Assembly: GCF_900109075.1 (NCBI RefSeq)
Contig: NZ_FNYS01000014.1
Coordinates: 1-64,000 of the forward strand
DNA: 64,000 nucleotides
Reading direction: 5' to 3'
Source: Myroides marinus
GTDB taxonomy: Bacteria > Bacteroidota > Bacteroidia > Flavobacteriales > Flavobacteriaceae
Shown in pieces: positions 23,602-33,500 of this stretch (its first letter is position 1; each line of letters starts with the position of its first letter). A program made the position numbers and the translations under genes. Below the pieces are notes generated by a model that searched no databases, was not told the origin of the DNA, and saw only the letters and a program-made list of their open reading frames with translations.

Positions 23602-23670
23602 TGACTCTATTGATTTACCCTTAAACAATGGAGTCAGTATGGACTCATTATGGACTCACTATGGACATAC
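23602..23670 (-). repeat. 11-base tandem repeat element, copy A
   Basis: On the plus strand, three consecutive 11-mers GGAGTCAGTAT, GGACTCATTAT and GGACTCACTAT (23630-23662) are followed by a partial GGACATAC. To the left, TGACTCTATTG (23602-23612) is an inverted near-copy (10 of 11) of CAATGGAGTCA (23626-23636). Read on the minus strand, the order (tandem 11-mers, short spacer, inverted GAGTCAC unit) is the same as in copy B at 56561. It sits within 20 bases of a terminator. Confidence 0.8.
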
Positions 23671-23676
23671 CCCAAA

Positions 23677-23724
23677 CAAAAATGACCTCTAATGCATCAC
23701 GAAGTGAAACATTAGAGGTCATTT
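23677..23724 (-). terminator. Terminator of the FtsX-like permease gene
   Basis: The 15-bp perfect stem AAATGACCTCTAATG / CATTAGAGGTCATTT has a 15-base loop. The minus-strand RNA continues with TTTTTGTTTG. It is about 35 bases beyond the permease stop. Confidence 0.85.
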
Positions 23725-23758
23725 ATCTCTTATATATTAATACAGTACTTACTGCTCT

Positions 23759-24994
23759 TTAATCATATCGGATAGCCTTAACTGGGCTTATCTTAGATAT
23801 CAGATAAGACGGTATCAGAAGTACTAAAAACGCGATAACTACCACACCTACATTTAATAATAATACATCTGTAAAACGTATCAAAACTGGTGCTTCTCTC
23901 ACATAATATGAAGATGAATCTAGCTTAATAAATCCGAAGTACTTCTGTGCATATAATAGCCCTAACCCTATAGCATTACCATATAGCAGCCCTTTTATGA
24001 TTAGATAAGTAGCATTGTATAAAAATATCTTGCGTATACTCCAGTTATTAGCACCCATAGCTTTAAGAATACCTATCATCTGTGTACGCTCTAATATTAG
24101 TACTAATAATGCCACAATCATATTAATAGACGCTACTACAACCATAATGACAATAATAATCATGATATTAAAATCAAACATATCTATCCAACTAAAGATA
24201 TTGCTGTACTTATCTACAATAGTCTTGCTATCTACAGTAGACGGAAGCTTCATATATAGTTCTTGTCCTTTCTGTTGTATCTCATCGAAATCGTTTAGCA
24301 CTACTTCGAAGCCACCTACTTCATTAGATTGCCATCTATTTAGACGCTGTACATGCTTGATATCTCCTATCACAATATTAGCATCAAACTGTTGTAGTGC
24401 CGAATTATATATTCCTACTACTTCAAACTGACGAACGTTAGGTATCTTATTTCCCCATTCTTTCATAAAGTATGTAGTTACTTTGTCTCCTACTTTAAAG
24501 TGCATACGATCAGCCATATACTTTGATAGTAGTACCTCGTTACTCATACCTTGTATCTGCTTTGGTAATCTACCTTCTACCAGGTAATCCTTAATCTCAT
24601 TTAAATCATAAAGCGAGTCTACTCCTTTATACACTATACCTTCAAAGCTAGTCTCTGTTCTTATAATTCCAGCTTTAGAAGCGTACTTCTGTATATGTTT
24701 TATACCCTGAATTTCTTTTATATCTGCTGACTCTACAGTACTAGCATCAATAGGCTTAATAGTGATGTCGGTAATATTGCTATCGTAATTAGTAATTACG
24801 ATGTGACCACTAAAAGCTGAAATTTTATCTCTAATTTTGTATTTCAAACCAAGTCCTGTGGCTACCGAAATAAGCATCATTATCATACCTAGTGCAATAG
24901 CAGTTATTGCAATTTTAATAATTGGTGCAGATACACTACTTTTATAGTTCTTAGTAGTAACTAGGCGTTTGGTTATAAAATATTCTAATTTCAA
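23759..24994 (-). CDS. FtsX/LolE-like ABC transporter permease
   Basis: This inner-membrane permease of the FtsX/LolC-LolE superfamily has about 411 residues from the start chosen here. An N-terminal helix (PIIKIAITAIALGMIMMLISVATGLG) precedes a large periplasmic MacB-type domain (about residues 55-250). Three C-terminal helices with the FtsX core (MIVALLVLILERTQMIGILKAMGANNWSIRKIF) follow. Such proteins move lipoproteins or other envelope substrates with a separate ATPase, which is not encoded nearby. The frame is open to an ATG at 25024, but the -7 box TATTTTTG (25022-25029) lies over that codon. Homologues begin at KLEYFI, so a TTG start at 24994 is favoured. Confidence 0.85.
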   Translation of the reverse strand: MKLEYFITKRLVTTKNYKSSVSAPIIKIAITAIALGMIMMLISVATGLGLKYKIRDKISAFSGHIVITNYDSNITDITIKPIDASTVESADIKEIQGIKHIQKYASKAGIIRTETSFEGIVYKGVDSLYDLNEIKDYLVEGRLPKQIQGMSNEVLLSKYMADRMHFKVGDKVTTYFMKEWGNKIPNVRQFEVVGIYNSALQQFDANIVIGDIKHVQRLNRWQSNEVGGFEVVLNDFDEIQQKGQELYMKLPSTVDSKTIVDKYSNIFSWIDMFDFNIMIIIVIMVVVASINMIVALLVLILERTQMIGILKAMGANNWSIRKIFLYNATYLIIKGLLYGNAIGLGLLYAQKYFGFIKLDSSSYYVREAPVLIRFTDVLLLNVGVVVIAFLVLLIPSYLISKISPVKAIRYD

Positions 24995-25016
24995 AGTAAA
25001 TATGGTATCAAATTCA

Positions 25017-26219
25017 ATGTTCAAAAATACATTATTATTCTTAGTATGTCTATTCGCATTAGGGGTAAATTTAAAAAGCTTTGCAAAAAATGCTCCTTTA
25101 AAACATAAAATAGAGTCAAATATAAAAGTAGGTGCTGAACGTATATCAGAATATCACAACCTTATAAAAGGTAAGAATGTAGGTGTATTAACTAATCAGA
25201 CTGGGGTAGTAATCAACGCTGATGGTACCTATACCTCTACTGTTGATTTCTTATTAGCTAATAAAGTAGCAGTAAAGAAAATATATGCTCCAGAACACGG
25301 ATTTAGAGGTACTGCTGATGCAGGAGAATTAATTAAAGATGGTAAGGATACTAAAACAGGGTTACCTATCATCTCTCTATATGGCAATAACAAGAAGCCT
25401 TCTGCAGAGCAATTAAAAGGTATCGATATTATGGTATTTGACTTACAAGATGTAGGAGCCAGATTTTATACTTATATCTCTTCTCTACATTACTTAATGG
25501 AAGCCTGTGCAGAACAGAATATTCCCGTTATCGTATTAGATAGACCTAATCCGAATATCGATATTGTAGACGGTCCTACTTTAGAGATGAAGAATAAGAG
25601 TTTCGTAGGGATGCACCCTATCCCTGCTATGCACGGCATGACTATAGGAGAATATGCTAAAATGATCAATGGTGAGAAATGGTTAGCAAATGGTATTAAA
25701 TGCGATCTATCTGTAATCTCATGTGAGAACTATACTAGATCGATGAGTTACTCTCTACCTGTATCTCCTTCTCCTAACTTACCTAATGACCAAGCGATAA
25801 ATTTATACGCTAGTCTATGCTTCTTTGAGGGAACTAATGTTAGTTCTGGTAGAGGTACTGACTTACAGTTCCAAATATATGGTTCACCATTCTTAACGAA
25901 TATGCCTTATCAATTCACTCCTAAACCGAATGCAGGAGCTAAAGATCCTATGAACAATGGCAAATTATGTTATGGGGAGAACTTATCTAAAGAGAATAAG
26001 GTAACTAGACTAGAGCTTAAATGGTTATTAAAAGCTTATAAAAGCTCAACAAATAAAGAGAAATTCTTCAATAATTTCTTCATTAAACTAGCGGGTACAG
26101 ATGCCTTAAAGTCTCAAATAGTAGCAGGAAAAACTGAAGATGAAATCCGTAAAACATGGCAAGCTGGTTTAGATAAGTTTAAAGTTACTCGCCAGGCTTA
26201 CCTAATCTATAATAACTAA
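25017..26219 (+). CDS. namZ: Exo-beta-N-acetylmuramidase NamZ
   Basis: This is a 400-residue exported glycosidase of the NamZ (DUF1343, GH171) family, which releases MurNAc from the non-reducing end of peptidoglycan fragments. Start ATG at 25017 gives a good signal peptide (MFKNTLLFLVCLFALGVNLKSFA). The frame is open to 24969 but adds only unlikely residues. Family blocks are VGVLTNQTGV, KIYAPEHGFRGTADAGE, IDIMVFDLQDVGARFYTYI, VLDRPNPN and FFEGTNVSSGRGTD. This recognition is from memory of the family. It probably serves cell-wall recycling or use of other bacteria's wall material. The LytS-type kinase gene follows 15 bases later, so the two are likely co-transcribed. Confidence 0.92.
   Translation: MFKNTLLFLVCLFALGVNLKSFAKNAPLKHKIESNIKVGAERISEYHNLIKGKNVGVLTNQTGVVINADGTYTSTVDFLLANKVAVKKIYAPEHGFRGTADAGELIKDGKDTKTGLPIISLYGNNKKPSAEQLKGIDIMVFDLQDVGARFYTYISSLHYLMEACAEQNIPVIVLDRPNPNIDIVDGPTLEMKNKSFVGMHPIPAMHGMTIGEYAKMINGEKWLANGIKCDLSVISCENYTRSMSYSLPVSPSPNLPNDQAINLYASLCFFEGTNVSSGRGTDLQFQIYGSPFLTNMPYQFTPKPNAGAKDPMNNGKLCYGENLSKENKVTRLELKWLLKAYKSSTNKEKFFNNFFIKLAGTDALKSQIVAGKTEDEIRKTWQAGLDKFKVTRQAYLIYNN
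25022..25029 (-). promoter_or_regulatory. -7 box of the FtsX-like permease gene
   Basis: TATTTTTG on the minus strand lies inside the first codons of namZ. It predicts a start about 21 bases before the TTG codon at 24994. Confidence 0.45.
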
Positions 26220-26234
26220 TACAATAAAAACATA

Positions 26235-27788
26235 GTGGCTCAGAAGAACTCAATATCTATATCACGTAAGACATTTATGGCTATAGGGATAGCAATGCTC
26301 CTTATAACTATAGGTGCTATATACGTATTGAGTTCTTCCATTAACAAGAGTAACGAGGATACTTATAAGTATATTACCTCTAAAAACTTTTATCAAAAAC
26401 TACGCTCATTAGAACAAGAATTTGCTAAAATAGATAACCATCTCTATTCTCTAGAATATATTACTAAAAATACGCCTCTGGATCAACTATCTATTAAGTA
26501 TGAAGTACTTAATGACATGTATAATTTAGATGGTGTAGTATCACTTAATTGGTATTTCAAAGTAAATGCTAATAACGAAATACTTGAGACATATATTGGT
26601 AAGGATAAACAACACGATACTGAAAACATATTTACAAAAACAGTACTAGCTAATCCTCTGCACTCTAAAAAAAACACCTTTATCGAACATAATGGTTTTC
26701 AGTACTGGTTAATGTATCACAGTATCTCTCTACCTAATAATGAACGATTAATCTATGGGATAGTAGTAGATATGGCCTTATACCATAAGTATCTAACTAA
26801 TATAGATGTAACTACGCCTAACTATGCGTATATCTTTACTAAAGATGGATTGTGTATTTATCACCCTGAAAACAGTTTAATGGGAAAAAATGTGTTTGAA
26901 CTAAGTAACTTTTCTGCAAAAGACACAATTAATATTACAGATGCTGCTAATCCGCCTATAGTAAATTCAGAATATCTAAACCTAGAAGTATTCCGCTTTA
27001 TTAGTCCATTTAAGTCTGAGAATTTCTCGGGATATATCACTGTGAACTTTCCTAAGTTTAATGTAGATGATAATATCAAGCCGATTAGACGCAATACTAT
27101 CTTGATCTTTATTACAACAGTTACACTATTAGTGTCTTTATTTTACATATTTAATATCGCTAATAAAAAAGCTTATCAAGAGAAGGAATTATTAGCTGTA
27201 GAAAATGAAAAGATTATTAAAGAAAAAGCGTTGATTCAATTGCAACAATTAAAGAATCAGATCAATCCGCATTTCTTATTTAATTCGCTAAATTCTCTGT
27301 ATATGCTTATTGACTTAGAACCTCAAACGGCACAGAAGTTTACATTAAATTTAAGTAAAACTTACCGTTACTTAATAACACCTCCTGAAGAAAATATTGT
27401 TAATATAGACAATGAGGTAGAGTTTATAAATAAATATATCGCTCTACAAAAAACTCGTTTTACACAAGAATTACACTTTGAATTAAATGATAAAAGATCA
27501 GAAAAAAGCGTTAAAAAAATCCCTTTCTTAGGGCTACAGATTTGTGTAGAAAACGCACTAAAACACAATATTGCAACTATAGAACATCCTCTATCTATCA
27601 GCATAGATATAACCGATGAAAACGTAATTATCAGCAATAATTACCAGCCTAAAAAGTCAGAAATAGAAAGCGAGCATTTTGGCGTAAAATACTTAGACTC
27701 AATTTATAACTATTATAACACAATTGGATTTATGACATTTTGTGATGAAGGTAAATATATTTGTATTTTGCCATTGATCAAATGTTAA
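26235..27788 (+). CDS. LytS/YpdA-type sensor histidine kinase
   Basis: This is a 517-residue membrane kinase. A transmembrane helix at about 13-33 and a second near 286-307 enclose an extracytoplasmic sensing domain of some 250 residues, Cache-like in appearance. Next is a short linker coiled coil (KKAYQEKELLAVENEKIIKEKA). The His_kinase domain carries the phospho-acceptor His in INPHFLFNSLN (about residue 346), and the ATPase lobe has the N box VENALKHN. The G boxes are weak compared with the family. The start used is GTG at 26235, and the nearest ATG would remove the positive residues before helix 1. It follows namZ by 15 bases. Its likely partner is the LytTR regulator at 35362. Confidence 0.9.
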   Translation: MAQKNSISISRKTFMAIGIAMLLITIGAIYVLSSSINKSNEDTYKYITSKNFYQKLRSLEQEFAKIDNHLYSLEYITKNTPLDQLSIKYEVLNDMYNLDGVVSLNWYFKVNANNEILETYIGKDKQHDTENIFTKTVLANPLHSKKNTFIEHNGFQYWLMYHSISLPNNERLIYGIVVDMALYHKYLTNIDVTTPNYAYIFTKDGLCIYHPENSLMGKNVFELSNFSAKDTINITDAANPPIVNSEYLNLEVFRFISPFKSENFSGYITVNFPKFNVDDNIKPIRRNTILIFITTVTLLVSLFYIFNIANKKAYQEKELLAVENEKIIKEKALIQLQQLKNQINPHFLFNSLNSLYMLIDLEPQTAQKFTLNLSKTYRYLITPPEENIVNIDNEVEFINKYIALQKTRFTQELHFELNDKRSEKSVKKIPFLGLQICVENALKHNIATIEHPLSISIDITDENVIISNNYQPKKSEIESEHFGVKYLDSIYNYYNTIGFMTFCDEGKYICILPLIKC

Positions 27789-27893
27789 AATTATCCATTC
27801 ACTCCTCTATTCCATCCACTCACTCCCAAAAATTTGAAGCATAGAGTTAAGTCAACTAGTTTTATACTGACTTAATAATAACTTAACATAACA

Positions 27894-30485
27894 ATGGATA
27901 AAAACACGGTTAAACTAAGTATCAGTGCTTTAATATTTTCTTACTGCCTTGCACAGGTACCACCAACCTATGCTGCTAAGAAAAAAACTACCCCAAAAAC
28001 TGAAAAAACAGTTACCACAGAAAAAGATTCTACAGATAGCAAAAAAAATAATTACGCAGACTTAATCAAAAAAGGTACTTATACTAAAGGTATGTTCAAT
28101 ACTATTCAAGTTAAGACTGATATCTATTTTGAAATTCCTGACAGTTTACTTAACCGTCAATTCTTAATTGTTAATAAGCTATCTCAAGTTCCATTAGAAG
28201 TTAATGATGCTGGTGCGAACACTGGTATGAACTATGAGAATAAACTAATCACATTTCACAAAGATACTATTGCAAAAAAAGTATGGGTAAAGACGATCAC
28301 CCCAAGAGTCTCTTCTCCTGCTGAGGATGCAATAACTAAATCGGTTAAAACTAACTTTATAGAATCTGTACTAGAGGTATTCGATATTGAGGCTCAAAGT
28401 CCAGACTCAACTGCTACAGTAATTAAAGTTAATAAAGTATTTGACGGAAATCAAAAAAGCTTTAATGATGTATTAAATGGTCTTGGCCTACCTACATCTG
28501 TGAAGACTAATCTATCTTATATAGAAGGAGTTAAAACATTTCCTGAAAATATTGTAGTAAAATCTTTATTAACTACTAGCGTAAATGAAGGTTCAGGTGA
28601 TATGCCTGTTTCTTTAGGAATAACGAGTAATATCGTATTGCTATCAGAGAAGCCTATGCAACCGCGTATAGCTGATAAGAGAGTAGGATACTTTACAGAA
28701 AAACATTGGTTCTTCAGTGATGCGCAACACAAGATGAAAGAAGAAGAGTTCATCACGAAGTGGCGTATGGAACCAAAAGAAGAAGATATAGAGAAATACT
28801 TAAGAGGCGAATTAGTAGAGCCTAAAAAACCAATCGTATACTATGTAGACCCTGCTACTCCACCCCAATGGAGAGCTAAGATTATAGCAGGGGTACACGA
28901 TTGGCAAGTGGCATTCGAAAAAGCAGGTTTTAAAAATGCTATTATCGCTAAAGAGCCTACTGAAGACGATAAAGACTTTGATATAGATGACGTACGCTAC
29001 TCTGTGATTACGTATGCTGCATCTCCTAAGTCTAACGCTATGGGACCATCTGTAATAGACCCTCGTAGTGGAGAGATTATCGAGTCTGATATTATCTGGT
29101 GGCATAATGTAATGACATCTGTACACAGCTGGATGCGTATACAAACCGGACCTATCGATCCTAAAGCTAGAGCTAATAAATTTAGTGATGAGCATATGGG
29201 TGAGGCTATCCGTTTCGTATCATCTCACGAAGTAGGACATACATTTGGTCTTAAACACAATATGGGTTCTTCATTCGCTTTCCCAGTTGATTCTTTGCGT
29301 TCTAAAGAGTTTACTGATAAAATGGGAGGTACTGCTCCATCTATTATGGATTATGCTCGTTATAACTATGTAGCACAACCTGAAGATGGTGTGACGGCTA
29401 TCACTCCTCAGATTGGTCTATACGATAAGTATGCTATCGAGTGGGGTTACCGTTGGTATCCTAACCAAGAGGAAGAGAAAAAAGCACTTCGTACAATGAT
29501 AGAAGATCATCAAGATGATCCTATGTACTTCTACGGAGAGCAACAAAGCTCGCTTAATATCGTGGATCCTCGTTCTCAATCAGAAGATTTAGGAGACGAT
29601 GCTATGAAAGCAAGTGAATACGGACTTAAAAATTTAAAAATAGTTGTAGAAAATATTATTCCTTGGACTTACGACAAAGGAGAAGATTACTACGAAGCTG
29701 GTAAATTATACATGGGCGCTATAGGACAGTGGCAAATGTATAATCAACATGTATTAAACAATATCGGAGGGGTTTATTTAAACCATGCAGTATACGGAAA
29801 CAACAAAAAAGCATACGAGCCTGTTCCTTTCGAAACTCAAAAAAGAGCTGTAGAATATTTAGCAAAGAATGCTCTACAGATACCTACATGGTTATTCTTT
29901 AATGAGGTAATTGAGAATACATACAGCTTAAAAGATTCTCCTGTAGGTCCATTCGAATATTCACCTTACTCATTAGCTAGAGAACTACAATACTCAACGT
30001 TATACTACACACTAATGGATGAGCGTCTGTTACGCCTGTTAGAGAACGAAGTACAACAAGTTCAATTAGGAAAAGAGAAAAACTTTACCATAAATGATTT
30101 GTTTTCAATGCTTAATAGTGAGATTTTTGCACCCACAAAAAAAGGAAAGAATTTATCTATCCTAGAGCGTATGACTCAAAAGAATTATGTGGATGCTCTA
30201 ATCATCGATGTAAACAAACTATTTGAGAAAACAAGCAAAAAAGGATTATTGACAGCTCATTCTCTACAGTTCCCTACTCTGTGTAATCACATTGAGGAAG
30301 AGAACAAACTGAGAAACATTAACTATACTGTTATGAAGAGGGTATCAGAGGTTACTTCTTACAAAAAAGGTGAGTTAATGAACATTAAGAACACACTTAA
30401 TAAAAAGAAAAATAGCGGAGATAAAGCTACGCGTGCACATTACTTAGATCTAATTAATAGAATCAACGAAGCTTTAAATCTATAA
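27894..30485 (+). CDS. Exported zinc-dependent metalloprotease (DUF5117/DUF4953 type)
   Basis: This is an 863-residue exported protein. A signal peptide lies in residues 1-28 and a Lys/Thr-rich linker follows. The centre has the metzincin-type site HEVGHTFGLKH with H445, E446, H449 and H455. A later PSIMDYARYNY matches the Met-turn region. The N-terminal region matches the DUF5117/DUF5118 pattern and the remainder the DUF4953 pattern, from memory. Such proteases occur across Bacteroidota and are periplasmic or surface located. It lies immediately upstream of a SusC/SusD pair (34 bases), suggesting a protein-degrading and peptide-import locus. A long acidic C-terminal half is of unknown role. 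Confidence 0.9.
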   Translation: MDKNTVKLSISALIFSYCLAQVPPTYAAKKKTTPKTEKTVTTEKDSTDSKKNNYADLIKKGTYTKGMFNTIQVKTDIYFEIPDSLLNRQFLIVNKLSQVPLEVNDAGANTGMNYENKLITFHKDTIAKKVWVKTITPRVSSPAEDAITKSVKTNFIESVLEVFDIEAQSPDSTATVIKVNKVFDGNQKSFNDVLNGLGLPTSVKTNLSYIEGVKTFPENIVVKSLLTTSVNEGSGDMPVSLGITSNIVLLSEKPMQPRIADKRVGYFTEKHWFFSDAQHKMKEEEFITKWRMEPKEEDIEKYLRGELVEPKKPIVYYVDPATPPQWRAKIIAGVHDWQVAFEKAGFKNAIIAKEPTEDDKDFDIDDVRYSVITYAASPKSNAMGPSVIDPRSGEIIESDIIWWHNVMTSVHSWMRIQTGPIDPKARANKFSDEHMGEAIRFVSSHEVGHTFGLKHNMGSSFAFPVDSLRSKEFTDKMGGTAPSIMDYARYNYVAQPEDGVTAITPQIGLYDKYAIEWGYRWYPNQEEEKKALRTMIEDHQDDPMYFYGEQQSSLNIVDPRSQSEDLGDDAMKASEYGLKNLKIVVENIIPWTYDKGEDYYEAGKLYMGAIGQWQMYNQHVLNNIGGVYLNHAVYGNNKKAYEPVPFETQKRAVEYLAKNALQIPTWLFFNEVIENTYSLKDSPVGPFEYSPYSLARELQYSTLYYTLMDERLLRLLENEVQQVQLGKEKNFTINDLFSMLNSEIFAPTKKGKNLSILERMTQKNYVDALIIDVNKLFEKTSKKGLLTAHSLQFPTLCNHIEEENKLRNINYTVMKRVSEVTSYKKGELMNIKNTLNKKKNSGDKATRAHYLDLINRINEALNL

Positions 30486-30519
30486 TGATAAACTAACCCC
30501 CAATTATTTTAAAGGAAAC

Positions 30520-33500
30520 ATGAAAAAACTTTTTCTCCTTTTCTCACTCCTTACTATTTCTCTTGCTTTCGCGCAAGAGAAAAGAGTGATCACTGGTCTA
30601 GTCCAAGATAGCACGGACAAGCTAGGATTACCTGGTGCCTCAGTAATTGTAGAGACACAAACTGTGTCTAATGCAACTACTCAAGCAGGTATCGTAGAAA
30701 GTACTAGTATAGGTACTATGACTGACTTTGACGGTAACTTTACCTTAGAAGTACCACAAGACACAAAGAGTATTCGTATCAGCTTTATCGGGTATGAGTC
30801 TAAACTTATTACCTTAGGTGCTAAAGGTCATTATGTAGTGACTCTAGGTACTGATACTGATATCTTAAACGAAGTGGTTATTACTGGATATCAAACTATC
30901 GAAAAAAGAAAGCTTACGTCTTCTGTGGCGCAAGTAAGTATGGCTGAAATTAATCAAAATGGTGTAGCAAGCGTTGACCAAATGTTAGCTGGGCAAGTAG
31001 CTGGTATGGCTGTAGTAAACCAAACTGGTGCTCCTGGTGCTCCTGCTAAAATTAGAATACGTGGTACTGCTTCTCTTAACGGTCCTCAAGATCCATTATG
31101 GGTACTTGATGGTATGCCATTAGAAGGAAACGATGTTCCTAACTTTAATGATAAAGCTAATATCGATCAATTACAAAACTTCTCTATCGCTGGATTAAAC
31201 CCTGACGATATTCAAGATATTACAATCCTTAAAGATGCTTCTGCTACTGCTATTTATGGTGCAAGAGCGGCTAATGGAGTAATCTTGATTACTACTAAAA
31301 AAGGGAAGAAAGGAAATATGAAGGTGAACTTTACTGCTAACACTTTTATCAATGAAAGACCAGATTTTAAGAAGTTAAACTTAATGAACTCTGACCAAAA
31401 AGTTGATTTAGAATTAATGTTGGCAGGTAGATCTGATATCTTTAACGACAGATCTAACCAAGGTGAAGTAATGCGTATCCTAAACGGTACAAACGAACTA
31501 GATACTTATAGAAATGGTGGTTTTGGAGCTTTATCTTCAGCTACTCAAGCTTCTATTAATAACCTTAGAAAAACAAATACAGACTGGGGTAAAGAAGTTT
31601 ACCGCCCAACATTTAACCAACAATATGGATTAAGTTTATCAGGCGGTAACGATGTAAATGATTATTATTTCTCGTTAGGATACTTTAATGAAGAAGGTAC
31701 AACTATTGGGACCGGTTTTGAACGTTTCAACATTACATTAAAAGACAACTACCAAGTAAGTGATAAACTTAAAGTAGGTGTTGCTTTATTTGGGACTCAT
31801 TCTACAAAGAAAAACTTCATCGCTGATTCGGATTCTAGTCCAGTGAATTACTCTAGAAATGCGAACCCTTATTTAGCCCCATACAATGCGGATGGTAGCT
31901 ATATGTATGATAAAGATATTAGTGGTTTTGGTGATGTGTATGTCCCTTTTAACTTTGCTGAAGAAAGAGCAAATACTAGGTATGAATTAGTAAATAAATC
32001 GTTTAAAGCTGTATTTGACTTAGAATACCAAGTGTTAAATGATTTAAAGTTAACATCTCAATTAGGTCTTCAATTAGACAAAAGTGATACTGAAAAATTC
32101 TTAGGTAAAGAGACTTACTCTACACGTAAATTTAGAGAAGGAACTAGATACTGGGACAGTGCTTCTAAACAGTATAAATATTTCTTACCTGATGGAGGAA
32201 TCATTGAGAATTTTAATGACGATATGTTCCAATACAACTGGAAAACACAACTTACTTACAATGCTATCTTTAACGATATGCATGAAGTAGATGTGATGGC
32301 AGGTATGGAGATTAGAAAAACTGATCAAACAATTATAAAATCAAAAGGTTTTGGTTATGATGAGCATACATTAACAACTAAGCCTCTTATCTTCCCTAAC
32401 GGAAGTACTGCTGTTAATAATAAAATATACGAACAATACAGAAAGACTGTAAATGAAAATGCTTATGCATCTTTCTTTGCAACTGCTTCTTATACATTCA
32501 ATAGAAAATATACTGTATTCGGAAGTGTACGTGCTGATGGTTCAAACTTATTTGGTGTAGATCCTAAATACAGATATGTACCACTATGGGCTGTGTCTGG
32601 ATCATGGGATGTGACAAGAGAGAAGTTTATGGAGAATTTAGACTTCGTAAGTAATCTACGTTTACGTGCTTCTTATGGACTACAAGGAAATATAGATAGA
32701 ACTACTTCTCCTTTCTTAGTAGGCGAATACAACAGTGTTACTATTCTACCTGGTTACCCTGAATCAAACATTCAGATCTTAGGTGCACCTAATGGAACAT
32801 TGCGCTGGGAGAAAACAACTAATACAAACGTTGGTTTTGATTTAGGATTATTCAACAATAAAATCTCTATTGCTGTAGATGCTTATAACAGAAAGAGTAC
32901 AGACTTAATCGGTTTAAGAAAGTTACCATTAGAGACAGGATTTGAATTTACAAATATGAACTGGGCTCAAGTAACGAATAAAGGATACGAAATTGCTATT
33001 ACAACTAGAAATATCTCTAAACCTGATTTCTCTTGGACGACTACATTTAACTTTGCTCGTAACAAAAGTAAAGTAGATAAGATTCAAATCTTTGATAATG
33101 AAAGACTACCTTCTAGAGAAGGGTTACCTGTTAACTCTGCCTTTGTTATCAAAACAGCTGGTCTAGATGAGAAAGGTAATTTGTTGTTCTGGAAAGATGG
33201 AGCTAAAGTAACTGGTAAAGAGTTCTTCAAACTATATGATCCTATGGCTGACTTTATGCCAGGATATATGGTAAACTCTACATTAACAAATGAAGAATAT
33301 AGAGACTTATATACTTATGCTGGAGATAAAGATCCTAAATTTACTGGAGGTCTTATTAATACAGTAAGAATCAAAAACTTTGACATCACTGTTTCTGCTG
33401 CTTTTAACTTAAAGCAAACAGTACAAAAAACACCTTCATATAATGCAGCTAAAATAGACCCAGGTAAGAACTATACAACTGAGATATTAGATGTCTGGTC

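Larger units (their letters stand above)
23401..23758. other. Gene-free region with repeat element and terminator
   Basis: The stretch contains element A of the 11-base repeat family (23602-23670) and the terminator of the permease gene (23680-23724). The left part is AT-rich and otherwise featureless. Confidence 0.65.

Noticed and set aside
23602..23670. Considered as a CRISPR-like array
   Set aside because: The units are 11 bases long with no spacers and only three repeats, which is inconsistent with CRISPR repeats of 24-47 bases and unique spacers.
27368..27637. Minus-strand open frame of 89 codons
   Set aside because: It is opposite the conserved histidine kinase domain and shows no protein features of its own.
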